Origin: Camellia lanceoleosa | Lineage: Eukaryota; Streptophyta; Magnoliopsida; Ericales; Theaceae | Reading direction: 5' to 3' | DNA length: 64,000 nt | NCBI GenBank assembly: GCA_025200525.1 | Contig: CM045761.1 | Coordinates: 203,972,321-204,036,320, forward strand | In this document: positions 34,960 to 46,454 of the stretch, in pieces | Numbering within the stretch: the stretch's first letter is position 1 | Layout: each line of letters starts with the position of its first letter | The notes under the pieces: model-generated | What the model was told of the DNA's origin: nothing | The model's database searches: none | The model's input: only the letters and a program-made list of their open reading frames with translations | Position numbers and translations under genes: made by a program

Positions 34960-37900
34960 TCACAGCTGCAATGCTAAATCTGGCTGCTGCGGTGACCCAA
35001 TCTGAAAACTAGAAGAACTCGGCGATCCTGGTGTCTGAAATCTGACATTCAGGTCGGGTTGAACCTGAAGAGAATACTGTCTATGTTGCGATGAAACATT
35101 TTCATTATGTGTACTTCTTGAACTTACTGGCAACTTTGGTTCTGAAATTATATGGTTTGCTGCCATTGGAGTCGATGATGTATTGCTTCTGGAAACCACA
35201 CCAAGCATTTGAGATTGCACCAAAGCCTCTTCCAACCCAGATTGTCCAGTTGGCATGGATAGCCTTACTGGTATCGTCCCTGTTTGAGGTGAAAGATCAT
35301 GTCCTGACCCACTATTGAAACCATTCCGATCAGAACCACTCTTCAAAACTGCTAAATCGCTATTAGAATTTTGTCCACTAACAGCTTCAACCATTTCTCC
35401 TTTAGAAGGCAAAGAAGACCTGTATGTGACAACAGAATTTGTGCCAGAGATAGCTGAAATTGGATGGCCATCGTGGACCGCATTGTTTGACGAATTCTGC
35501 TCAGGTAATGCAGATAGTGGCTGTGCTGATGCCTCATTTTCTCCTACCCATCCAGGACCAAACTTTACTCCAGTAGGCAAAACACGCTCAATTTTCTTCG
35601 AAGTGAATTTCCAAACATCTGGCCCCAGATTTGCAGCGAATCGAGCTAAGCTTCTTGCATAACCATGCTCCGAATGTAGACCCACCTGAATTGGGTTAAA
35701 AAGGAAATAAAAAGGCTAGTGCACTTTGGTTACGAGATATTCTCCAGAGCCCATAAAAGTTAACAAAACATCCAACAAACAGCAATTTAGCATAGCATAT
35801 TGTGTAAGGTACCATTGGCCCTAAAGCCTAAGCTATTAGAAAATGCACCCAACAATGTAACCTTACTTCATGTGAAGCAGGGTGCTAAATAGCTTGATAT
35901 CTGTTACTGTGGTAATTTCCTAATAGCTTAAACTTCTGGGACAATTGTTGATCTGACATATGGCATAAACCGGACTAGCATTCTGTTGTACCAGACATGC
36001 CAAATATCTTTTTAGGAGGACCAAGTGGTCTTCAACACATCTTCTAAGTTCTATTGATAATAATAGTACCAATTACTAGGAGATATTTGAACACCGGTAG
36101 CACTTGATAGTCATAACAATATGTTTTAACATAAGAAGTTGCGACTAACAAACCAACTAAAATCCAAATATAATAACAATCTCACAATGCATACCCCCAT
36201 TAACTGCTTCATGTCTCCATTGAAAATAGTTAATACAGATGGCTCATCGCCAAAAGCTGAAGGATGGAATTGTTGGTAGGTGCCACGCCTGTTCTCATCC
36301 AATGAAAATTGTTTCTTCCCATATTTTGCCTCAGCCTTCAAAACGGAAGCTGCAAAACGGATCCAAATAGGGCTTTATACTACATACAGAGAAGCCAGAG
36401 AAAAAAATTTAAAATGTGGACATGACGCTCATGCTATCGAAAGACACAAGATAAATGTCCTAAACCTGGAAATTCACTATTCCATTCAGATAATGAGTCA
36501 ACGTAAGTATCATTATTGCGAGATTGGTGAGAGGCCCTGAAAAATGAATCATTGGACCGAAACCTGAATGGCACAGGTGGTACTCTTCTAAGATTGTAAG
36601 ACCCAATTGCATTCTCTCCCCCAGTAGCAAGAGTTGCATCAGAGGAAGACTCAAGACCAACACGCTCAAATGGAGGACTTCCAAGAGAGGATTTTAAGTT
36701 CTTGCCAGGTGGCCTGCCTCTCCTCACAACTTTCGGTTGTGGTTCACCATCATCATTGACTTGTCTCAAATTTTCAAAGTCCCTTTTTGCCAGCTCTTGT
36801 ATGGACCGCGCCTATGGAAAAGCCTCAACATTAAAAAGTAGAACACAAGTGAACTGGATTTGCAAACCTTGGAGTGAGTCCAAACATGACCATACCTGTC
36901 GAAAATAAATGGTATCTGGAGCATTGTACTCCATTGCATTTGAACATATCAAAAATACGTCTGCCTGCAGAATTAAATAGTTGTTCAGAATCCTAAAAAA
37001 CCAACATCCAATACTTTGGCAGCAGTCAAACCAAAAGCTAACAAAACCAAGTTCCATTCCACATGGGAATATATCCTGAAGATGTTGCTTTAAGAGAAAA
37101 GTCCATAATATAAGTTCATGGAAGAAACAACAGCATCAGATGTCATGAGTTCTAGAACATTATTTTATCATGAAATATAGCAATACAAAATCACAAGAAA
37201 ATATTTCAAATGGATAACAAGATAAAAATCACAAGTCCCTTCCTTGTACAAGTATGTCATCATGCACTAAGCACAGATCAGGTCAAGGCTGCCTGCCCCG
37301 TCTAATCCTGACATAATCATATCCTTTAAAAGTTTTCTTAATTTTTTTTCAAATATAATGACAAAAAATTCAAACTATACAAACATACTAACAAAGCCTA
37401 TTTAATTAAACCAGACTAGTTATGAGGTAAACCAAACCAAGCTTTAAGTCCCATCAAATGGAGTCGGCTACATGAATCCTTCTTCTCCATGCGGTTCTAT
37501 CAAAGGCCATTTCGTTAGTCAAATTAAATAGATCCATATCTCTATTTACAACGCTAGCCAACGTTAATCTAAACCTACCTTGTCTTCTAACACTTCCATC
37601 ATCTACCGTTGAATATGACCAAACCATTTCAATCGATTCTCTCTCAACTTATCTTCTATCGGTGCTACTCCTACCCATTTCCGAATACACTCATTTCTAA
37701 TTCTGTCTTGTCTAGTCTTGCCACACATCTACCTTAGCATCCTCATCTCAGCAACACTCATTTTATTTACATGTTATTTTTTGGTTGTCTAACACTCCGT
37801 CTCATATAGCATAGCTGGTTTAATAGTCGTTCTATAGAACTTACCTTTTAGACTAGTCACAGGGTGCCAGTCAAAAATTGTAATCTAAAAAACTAGACCT

Positions 37901-39902
37901 AAGAAATTCAAGGCACATGTCGAGTGTGTGCTTGAACAAGAACTTCAAGGTAACACAAAAGTAGATGGTGATACTTAGAATATTTAGGAGTGAAATGATA
38001 GATGGCAGACCTATAATCACAATCAAGAATATAAATAAATATAGGGAAAAATGAGTTATGTATGCATGAATTCAAAGGGAATGTCCACATCAAAATTCTG
38101 TTTTGAAAACCCACTTATCATCCATTCCAGTCATACAACTGTCAATGGGTTCCCACTAAGACTCAAAGCATACAAGAACCTCATATTGCAACCAAGATCC
38201 AACATGTGGAAGTATAATTATCTTCACCCTCCTCCTCCTCTAATATGTGTGACCTTCAATAGAAACAGAACGCATGACAAACAAATCTACAAATATCAAG
38301 CAAATCAACAAAAGACAGTCCATAACCAACCTCAAATTTGTCCAAGTTGGAATAACACCCCTCGTCTAGTTTCCTCCTCACAGTTCCAAAATCCATTGGG
38401 TGTTGTATAATTTCATGGTAATCAGGAAGCTGCATAAAAACTGTTTCAGTACCAATTTATGAAAACAGGGGAATGAAGAATCATCATCATCATTGCAACA
38501 TTTCCAAAAGAAGCACCTCATTGGGATCAACAGGCTCTGAGAAGACTCTATAAATATCTTTCCTGCAGTTGAGTTTAAAGAACCCATAAGGTTACAATCA
38601 GACCCAAAATGGAACAGTACAACAAGAAGTAAAAAAAGAAAGAAAGAAAATCTAAGGAGCTAGCTAGTATAGAAAAAGAAAACACACACTTTTGAAGCCT
38701 GTCAAGAATGAACAGCAACAACTTTTTCTGTGGCAAAGGTGTTGTGGGGCCAGACTCCATAGGCGACCCTATCAACAAATAAAAGACAATCAATAGATTA
38801 AAATAAAATAAAAAATAATTACTGGGAATTCCCCCAAAAAAATGTCTTTTGTTCAAGATTGGAGAATTTGATTGGAACCATGTACCATGTATAGTGTCCG
38901 TCGCTTTCTCAACCATTTCGATCTGCTGCACAAAATTAATCCAATACCAGTTGTTGGGTTAGAAAGAAAAGAAAAACATAAATTTGAAAATACCAAACAG
39001 TCATTAAAGATTCATCAAACGAAAGTTACGGTAAAAAGGACATATGAAGTAGTTAATTAAACAGCGACAGAAGAGGAAGAAGTACAATGTGAAAATAACT
39101 GAGAATAATTAAAGAAAAGACAAAACTTTTTCAAGACTTATAGTGGGTATACACATACGTATTCTCTGCACACATAAATAAAGATTGTTTGAATACAAAC
39201 AATCAAATAGTAAAATAGTAGTGGTAAGAATTTATTTTTAGAAACTAAAAACAACCATATTTCAAAATCTTTTTAAGAAAACGTTTACATATATATTTTT
39301 TATTAAATAATATATATATACACACATGCACTCACTTTCATCGGATCTTGGAAGCCACATAGGAGAGAACAATAAATAAGGTTCGAATTGCGCGCGAAAT
39401 CCCAACAACAGTTACACTTCAACCCACCAGAAAATTTCGAATTTTTCAATTTTCCAGAAATAGAAAGCGATACAAAAAATCAAACGGTCATCATCACCTG
39501 ATCAGAAGCAACGAGGTCCATAGATCTGTCACCGGCGGCATTGATCTTGGGTTTCTCACCATCGGCATTCAAACCAGAGGTCGAATTCACAGAGACAAAA
39601 TTCGAAGACGATCTAGGATGCGGAAAATGGTGATCGGAATGGGGCAAACGGACCACAAGCTTGACCTTTTTCTCCTTGCGCTCGTCGTCATCGTCATCGC
39701 CGTCGTCCGACGCCGGAGAGATTCCGTTGAGATTAGGGTTCCGGCGAGTGGATCGAGGGTTGTTGGGGGTGTTGAAATTGGGAAAAGAATCAATTAGGGT
39801 TTGTTGCTGTTGTTTGGGATTGCGTTTACGGAGATCGGAGAGAGAGGGACGCCCTTTCTTCTTCTTCTTCTTCATCATCTCTGCTGCTGCTACCTTACCC
39901 AT
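34960..39902 (-). CDS. Bromodomain and AT-hook nuclear protein, nine exons, 654 aa
   Basis: Proposed exons on the minus strand: 39902-39498, 38925-38886, 38768-38690, 38562-38517, 38429-38331, 36964-36896, 36811-36466, 36349-36195, 35685-34960. All introns are GT-AG, and phases agree across a 1965-base CDS. The N-terminus is basic ([17 protein letters not shown]) with an acidic patch. The bromodomain spans about residues 163-258 ([20 protein letters not shown]); Asn237 in AMEYNAPD is the expected acetyl-lysine contact. An AT-hook, RRGRPPGK, lies at about 276-283. The C-terminal half is Ser/Asn-rich with [10 protein letters not shown] near the end. It resembles the Arabidopsis At1g20670/At1g76380 group (BRD1/BRD2), subunits of BRM-type SWI/SNF remodelling complexes, and so probably reads acetylated histones in the nucleus. 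The start at 39902 (MGKVAAAE) matches that family; an in-frame ATG lies 12 codons upstream at 39938. Confidence 0.9.
37410..37850 (-). mobile_element. RTE-type LINE 3' fragment in intron 5 of the bromodomain gene
   Basis: On the minus strand the fragment encodes [10 protein letters not shown], a stop, [18 protein letters not shown] and then [14 protein letters not shown], the C-terminal signature of plant RTE-clade LINE reverse transcriptases. It ends in the family tail around TAGCCGACTCCATTTGATGG. It is 5'-truncated, in the same orientation as the host gene, and carries a stop in place of the usual Trp. Confidence 0.82.
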
Positions 39903-40081
39903 TCTCGGCCTTTTCTCTCTCTCTTTCTCTCGAACCAAACAGGCGCTAATTTTTTTTTTTTTTTTTTTTTATTTAAAAAAAATTTCCTCGAATGAAATTG
40001 TGTTGTGTTGTGTTGTGGGGTTCGTACGTGAGGGTCACACGGATTAAATGAACGGGGGACGGCATCTTCTGTATCCCTCAT
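39903..40081 (-). promoter_or_regulatory. 5' UTR and core promoter region of the bromodomain gene
   Basis: Immediately upstream of the start codon, on the minus strand, is a CT-rich leader (TCTCTCTCTCTTTCTCTCG read from the coding side) and a long A run (about 39950-39970). No clear TATA box is seen, which is common in constitutive plant chromatin genes. Extent is approximate. Confidence 0.4.
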
Positions 40082-41805
40082 TACACTTAAACCCCTCGAA
40101 TAAGTTTGAAATTACACTAAAACCCCTCTATTCTCTAATGTATCATTCACCTCCCGTAATTTTTATTTTAACAGTGTAAAATAACGGTCATACTGATGAC
40201 GTGATATTACTAATAGATAATAAATTTTACATGTAGAGGTTAACCTCACTTTTTAAGTGTCATTATATAATTAATATAAGTAAAAATATTGTTAGTTTAT
40301 ATTGAATCTCAAAGTTCTAATTGTATTTTCATAAATTTTTAAATTAAAATATCAGTAATGATAAAGACCACTAAAAGTGGTGTTCTAAATTATCACTAAT
40401 GAGTTGGCATCTACTTTTTTTTAAACAAAAAAAAAACAAAAATGCTTTAGACCACTAATTAGTGGTGGCTCTATGATGTGGCAGTGGGTCCCACCCACTA
40501 CCACATGTGTTTTGTGCCTTGGTTTTTGTTTTTTTTTTTTTTTTTTTCAATTGCCACCTCACTAGTGGTGGAGTTAGTGATGATAAATTAGTGATATGTA
40601 GCATTGCTAAAAAAAAAAATAGACACAACAACACTCCACCCATTGCCACATCATTAGTGCTGGCACTAATTAGTGCTCTCACTCATTTTCCTTAAAACAT
40701 TATAAAAATACACATGACACATTATCATTGGTTCTTCTATTTTAATATTTTAATTAAATCTTTGATTAATATGAATTTTTTTAAAATTTATTAATTTATG
40801 AACTATTTATGGTATCTATTCTCATTGCTATCCATATCTATATTCTATATTTATAATTTTAAATTTCAAAATTAAAAGTCAAAAAAACAAATTTTAACTA
40901 TATCTTTTATCAAAATCTAAGTCATATCTAATTTGAAATTAAAAAATAATATATAAATTAATTTTATCCTCGTAAAATTTGAAAATATTTGTATTTCTTT
41001 GAAAATAAAATATAAATGTAGCATGAAACACTTGTGGCATAAAATTATTGGCCTATCTAGCCATATCTAACTTTAAATTTGAAAAAAAAAATGTAAATAG
41101 AATTTCGAAACAAGAATTTAACTATACTTAACCCGACAACTAATTTAAAATTTAGAAGAAATATCGAAATGAAATTTTAATAATAATTTATAAAGGGTTA
41201 TAAAATTCAAGTATAAATGTCCTAATCCTATTAAAAAATATGAAATTATAACTTAAAATTTTAAATATAAGGTTTAAATTAATAATTAATACTTCACTTC
41301 TCTTAAACAAGTTCTAGGCCAAAAGCATAGCACATGCCTGATCTAATATTACATAATATTTTCAAATGTAAATATACATTAATATTAATAGAGTATACAT
41401 TAGTTATATTTTAAGAATAAATATATAAATTTCATTGTTAAAATTTTAAAATGTAATATGCAAAAAAAATTATATACGTATTTCTTATTTTGATTATATA
41501 TATATATATATAATATAAATAAATAAATAAATAAGTAAACAAGTAACTCATGATTCACCATCAAGTAACAATTCTCCAATAACTGGATTTAGGACAATGA
41601 TAGTATAAAAGTCAATCCAAGATCAATTTTTAGGCTATGTTTAGTGTCTAATACTCATAATCTAATAGAAGCTCGTTAACCCTTTTAACCAATCATTTAA
41701 CTTATTTACCTTCAATCATGAAAACTTATTACTATCACTACAACAAGTTCTTTCTACAATTAAAATTCACCACAACAATCAAAAGTACGTATAAAAATTC
41801 GAGAA
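40082..41805. other. AT-rich intergenic DNA with a palindrome-rich stretch
   Basis: No gene. At about 40370-40690 short inverted words built on CACTAATTAGTG and CACCACT recur (ACCACTAAAAGTGGTG, CACTAATTAGTGGTGG, CACTAATTAGTGCTC), so the region can fold on itself and may be a MITE. A (TA)n run is near 41497-41512 and an (AAAT)n run near 41515-41535. Confidence 0.5.
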
Positions 41806-42200
41806 ATTTTTTTAAGGTCCATAATATTAAGATTTTATAAGATGAAGGACATATAATATTTTCATGGTGGTAGGAGTCCCTTAATATTTTTTCAGAGAAA
41901 TTTCAAAATTTTCATTGGTTTGTTCAATTTCTCTAATTTTCTCTGTGTCTTAAAATTTTTTCTGTGTTTTGAAATTTCTTTGATTTGCTCACAAATTTTG
42001 TTGTTTTGCTCACAATTTTTTCTGTATTTTAACTAATTTTATCTGATTTGCTCACAATTTTCTTTGTGTTTTGACCAAACTAGAGAAATTACAAACCGAA
42101 TATACAGAGCAACCCACATTTACATAATCTTTTCCTAAAAATTCATTTCCTATCTCTAATTTCCAGAAATTGCTCTGACCAATAATATCATTGCAAATAA
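41806..42200. mobile_element. Terminal fragment of the Mutator-like family also seen at 43794-45018
   Basis: The left end TTTTTTAAGGTCCATAATAT mirrors the right end of the 43794-45018 element. The interior has the same kind of CAGAGAAATTT words. The other terminus is not identified, so total length is unknown. Confidence 0.55.
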
Positions 42201-42265
42201 TATTAATTGCTAATCAAAAAAAAAAAATCATCTTTCTTTTCGAGCAAAGATGATGTCAATATGTG

Positions 42266-42424
42266 GTGTTTTGAGAAGTTGGTAAAAAGATGATTTTTTG
42301 ACTTTTTTTAGTGACTTTTTTGGTAAAAAACTGAATTGTTTTGGATAAAAAAATTAATTTTTTTAATTAAAAAAATTGAAAAGACAAAAAACTGGCTGTT
42401 TTGGCATGTTGCCAAAACACCCCT
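42266..42424. mobile_element. Small MITE, relative of 17292-17432
   Basis: Ends GGTGTTTTGAGAAGTTGG and CATGTTGCCAAAACACC are imperfect inverted repeats, about 160 bp apart, with AGTGACTTTTTTGG words inside. The target duplication is not clear. Confidence 0.6.
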
Positions 42425-42729
42425 ATGTACCCAACCTGCAGCAATTGGTAGTATGATAGAAGTTAGATTAACTGGTAGGAGAGTCATAAACCCTTTCCAA
42501 ACTCATAAAGTGAGAAATTTTTTGGCATATATAAGCACTGCCAACTAAGGCACCATGCACATATTCTTTAACTACAAATCACATTCCTAAACTATAATGA
42601 TATAATATCAAATTTCAACTTTCACATTTCTATTTTATAATATCTTTCTTCAATTTGGGATTATCATCTAGTGTTCTAACAAAACAAAAAAAAACCATAC
42701 ACAAAATTCATTAGAATACTAGAATAGCA

Positions 42730-42970
42730 ATTCTGATACCAACGCAATAAGAAGTTCAAGCGGCGGCAACACGTCCTATGACGCCGCATACCGGTAGCAC
42801 TAGCGGCAGCAGCAGATGAGGAAGGTTCGCGAATGCGTTACTGTACGTGGGCAATCTTGACAGGTTTAAGAAGCTCCAGCGATAGCGGGGGCAGAGGAGG
42901 AGAGAGAAATGATTGTTGTGGAGAAATTTGAAATCCTAGAGAGAAGAGAATGAGAGAGATGAGTGAGAAT
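42730..42970. other. GC-rich patch, possible captured gene fragment
   Basis: A sharp GC rise (GCGGCGGCAACACG, GACGCCGCATACCGG, GCGGCAGCAGCAG) in an AT-rich zone beside Mutator-like sequence. No frame long enough to identify. It could be an exon piece carried by an element. Confidence 0.35.
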
Positions 42971-43069
42971 GAGAGAGTAGGCGTGAAAAAAATATATTGA
43001 TTTTTCAATAAAATATATTGTGAATTTAGTAAAGGGACGTTAGACTAAATAAGTCCTTTTCAATAAAAT

Positions 43070-43574
43070 ATAAAAAATTAAAAAATATATGGAATAGAAG
43101 GAAGAGAGAGAAATAGAGATACCAAAAAGAAACGGAAAAAAATCATTTTGCTTGGTTTGGGTTTTTTGAAAACATTTTTCAGTAAATTTTATTTTCTTGT
43201 TTTTTGTATTTTTTTAATTTTATTGATTTTTTTTAATATTTTAAGTAACTTTTTTAATTTTTAGACACACTTAACAGAAATACACTAAAAAAATATAATT
43301 TTTGTGAAAAAAATCTCTAAAAAATTTACTAAACACCAAAAATACAAAAATACAAAAAAAAAAAATCAATATATTTTTCGCATTTTTGTGTATTTATTAA
43401 TTTTTTAAAATATTTTTTCACAAATATTTTACTTTTTAATATATCTAAGTAAGACGCATCTAAAAAATTTTTTAAAAAAAATGCTTAAAATTTTAAAAAT
43501 ATATACTAAAAACAAAAAAATACAAAAAATAAAAAATTCAATTTTCAAAAAACTGAAACCAAATACATTGAATA
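43070..43574. other. AT-rich spacer, nothing recognised
   Basis: A/T runs with repeated AAATACAAAAATACAAAAA words. No gene. Confidence 0.5.
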
Positions 43575-43793
43575 GTATTGTTTTGTCATCTAATAAATTT
43601 TGATATGACTTATAATTATAAATATAAAAATTTTATAGACAGAATATAATTATGCTCAACATAAAGCAGTTTTTGTAATTTATGTAAATTTATTTGCTTT
43701 TAATTACATTGAATAGTATTGTTTTGTCATCTAATAAATTTTGATATGACTTATAATTATAAATATAAAAATTTTATAGACAAAATATAATTA
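43575..43793. repeat. About 135 bp tandem duplication interrupted by a Mutator-like element
   Basis: The block starting TTGAATAGTATTGTTTTGTC occurs at 43578 and again at 43709. The second copy is cut by the insertion at 43794 and resumes at 45019 with ATATAATTATGCTCCATA, matching the first copy. Confidence 0.85.
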
Positions 43794-44171
43794 GGGAAAA
43801 TCGATCTAAGGTCCTTATCCAACTTTTAGTAATGGATTAGGTCCATAATATATTCTTTTGTAGTCTAAGGTCCCTCACCCCGTATCCTTTTATTACATCT
43901 ACCGCCTGCTTGGAAGAAGTCAATCAAAGTAGTGACATTTTCGTGGCCCTGGGGAACGGAGTCAGCTTCGTTGGCGAGAGGTTTTTGAGTGGTTTATAAA
44001 CAAAGTTGCCTCTTTATCTTCCTCCAACCTAGTTTGGAACTCTGCAGATGAAAGTTTGCATCGATAAAGCTCTAAAATCTAATCAAGAAGATAGATCGCC
44101 ACCGTCAGTGTCAGTCTCCTCCTTCCGATCCCGATCTCACTTCTCTTTCCATTGTTATGCTATCTCTCACC

Positions 44172-44216
<45 letters not shown>

Positions 44217-45018
44217 TTGTTGTTTATTCGAAATTTCTATTTTATATATATATATATATATATTTATGGTAGAGCCTTGATCTTAGATGCTTTTTTTCTT
44301 CTCTGTACCTTTTGGTTCAACTGTTGAGATCTAGAAGCCTTGGATGTAAGTTAAAGACCATCTGGAGAGAAATCCAGTCATGATACTACAGAGAATGTAA
44401 GTTATCAGTCATGTAAGTTAAAGACCATTTCTCCAAATGTAAGTTAAAGCCTTGGATGTAACTGTTGAGATCTAGAAGCCTTGGTATAAGAATTTCTCTG
44501 GAGAGAAATTCTAAAATTCAGAGAAATTTGGTTAAAACACAGATAGAGAATCCAGAGAAATTCAGAATTTCCTTGGATAGAAATTTCGAAATCCAGAGAA
44601 ATTTTCAGAAATTTTTCTAGAGAGAAATTCTCTGGATTGAATTTTCTCCATCAACCACTCCTCCAGTCAGTCAATGCATCAGAGAAATTCTAGGAAGGAT
44701 TGGGCCAGAAAAATCTGAGAAGAATTGGACTAGAGAAATTCAAAAATTCTCTGTACTCAGCCAATGCATTAGAGAAATGCTGAGAAATTTTAGGAAGAAT
44801 TGGGCCAGAGAAATTCTGAGAATAATTAGACTTTCCAGAGAAATTTGGTCTGAAATTTCTCTGGACCAATTTTCTCTGGACTGAAATTTCTCTAGATCAA
44901 GGTTGAGGGACCTTAGACATTATGAAAATATTGTTGATGGACCTTAGACATTATAAAAATATTGAATGTCCATTATGCTATACAACCTTAATATTAGGAA
45001 CCTTAAAAAAAAAAACCC
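43794..45018. mobile_element. Non-autonomous Mutator-like element, 1225 bp, 9 bp target duplication
   Basis: Flanked by ATATAATTA on both sides (43785-43793 and 45019-45027), a perfect 9 bp duplication, typical of Mutator-like elements. Ends GGGAAAATCGATCTAAGGTC and GAACCTTAAAAAAAAAAACC are short imperfect inverted repeats. The interior has a more GC-rich part (about 43900-44160) that may be captured gene sequence, a (TC)n run, and many AGAGAAATT words. No transposase. The first ~100 bp are shared with the element starting near 61550. Confidence 0.85.
44175..44213. repeat. (TC)n microsatellite
   Basis: About 19 uninterrupted TC units inside the Mutator-like element. The related element has a CT-rich run at the same relative place (about 61700-61720). 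Confidence 0.9.
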
Positions 45019-45287
45019 ATATAATTATGCTCCATATAAAGCTGTTTTTGTAATTTATGTAAATTTATTTGCTTTTAATTTTACCAATTGAATTATGATA
45101 CATGTATTTTATTATAGAACAAGATAGTAATCGAAGACTTAAATAATTACTGAAATTTATTTAATCTTGTCCATTTATTTATTTTAAAATTGTTTCTAAT
45201 TAATTTTAAATTAAGTTTTGAATCATTGTCTAAAACCGTGCGTAGTACAGGTTTTATGCTAATACATACGTATGATGGTAAATGGTA

Positions 45288-45591
45288 AGAAATTATTAGA
45301 CGATACTACCAATGACATAGTATCACCGTTGGATTGATTTTTTTTATTTTTTTTTCCCTTTTCATTTATTGATCTAACAGGCAATGTCATTTGGGTTAAA
45401 AGTTTAAAATGTCAAAATTATCCTTATCCATTTAACATAATTTAAAACACACTATATTTATTTTTTTTAAAGGTTGTCCAAAAACATTGTTGACATATTA
45501 TTTGATAAAGAAATGTTTGGCAAATTAATTTTTGTATTTAATTCATTTAAAATAATATGATGGTAGTAATTTTGAAATTATGATTGAAGGA
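45288..45591. repeat. Local duplication, copy A, left part
   Basis: Matches 60172-60777 (apart from the MITE at 60279-60600): ATTGATCTAACAGGCAATGT, TTAAAATGTCAAAATTATCC, AAAGGTTGTCC. It is interrupted by the second Tat element and continues at 57466. Confidence 0.85.
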
Positions 45592-46387
45592 TGAGAGGGT
45601 GATTTATATGTAAATTGGGCCGAGCAGGATGAAATGGGCCGAGCTGGGCCAAGCCAGGTAATGGGCCAGTTTTGGCCGCACTACGAAAGGCCGAGTAGAA
45701 TAACCATATAAGTTACTCCCGTCTGGAGAGGTAGTATTGGAGTCAGACCGGTCGCACAACCGTGATGGTTAGCGCGGTCGCATAAAGCCTTATTCGTACT
45801 TCGGTTGAGAAGTGTGTTGAGTGAAGTTTGGTCTTCAGCAGTGAGTTCGGTCGGGGCGCATGAAAACCGAGGTGTGCCAAGTCCTTGAGAGGACTTGGTT
45901 CTAAAGATAGTTCGGCTCAACTCTCTTATGGTTAGCTCGGTCTTAGTATGGGAAACCGAGGTAAGAGAAAGAGAAGTAAGTGCCTAACTAACGTGTACTT
46001 CGGTCATACTGGTAGTTCGGTTATGGTAAAACCATCTCACTTGGTTTAAGCAGTGAGGGGGGTGTTGAGAGAAGCATCATCTCTCAGGAGTATGAATCCT
46101 TGGAGGACTCTGCATAGAGGAGTAAGAGTCCTATTAGGATTGTGCCACACGAAACCTATAAAAGCTTACCTATATCACCTTTGGAGAGGTAACGCAATTT
46201 TCCTTTCTGAATACACAGAGCTTTTGCCTATTTGACAATCTTTCTGACTTAGGCATCGGAGAGGTTTCCGGCACCCACCCGCCGGCTAGCTCACGTTTGT
46301 GTTTTCAGGTGATAAAGCGATGTCGTACGGAGGAACGCAGACTTGATCAACAGGATTATACAAGAAGGTATATTTCTTTCTCGTACA
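45592..46387 (+). repeat. 5' LTR of the second Tat element (796 bp)
   Basis: Begins TGAGAGGGTGATTTATATG and ends TTTCTTTCTCGTACA. CCTATAAAAGC at about 46155-46165 is the probable TATA box. The first 200 bp differ strongly from the 3' LTR, while the remainder is nearly identical. Confidence 0.93.
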
Positions 46388-46405
46388 ATTGGCGCCGTCT
46401 GTGGG
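46388..46405 (+). other. Primer binding site
   Basis: ATTGGCGCCGTCTGTGGG directly follows the 5' LTR. TGGCGCCGT fits the 3' end of plant tRNA-Asp; the following bases match less well, so the primer identity is tentative. Confidence 0.8.
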
Positions 46406-46454
46406 AATACAGACAAGAACAACCTCTTGATCAAGCTTTTTCTCTCAAACATCA

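Noticed and set aside
35091..35662. Plus-strand frames opposite the last exon of the bromodomain gene
   Set aside because: They are shadows of the true minus-strand exon, whose product fits the family.
39661..40047. Plus-strand frames opposite exon 1 of the bromodomain gene
   Set aside because: They are the complement of the coding exon and its poly-A leader, and have no independent support.
44048..44272. Plus-strand frame with a long Ser-Leu run
   Set aside because: Half of it is translation of a (TC)n microsatellite and a (TA)n run inside a Mutator-like element.
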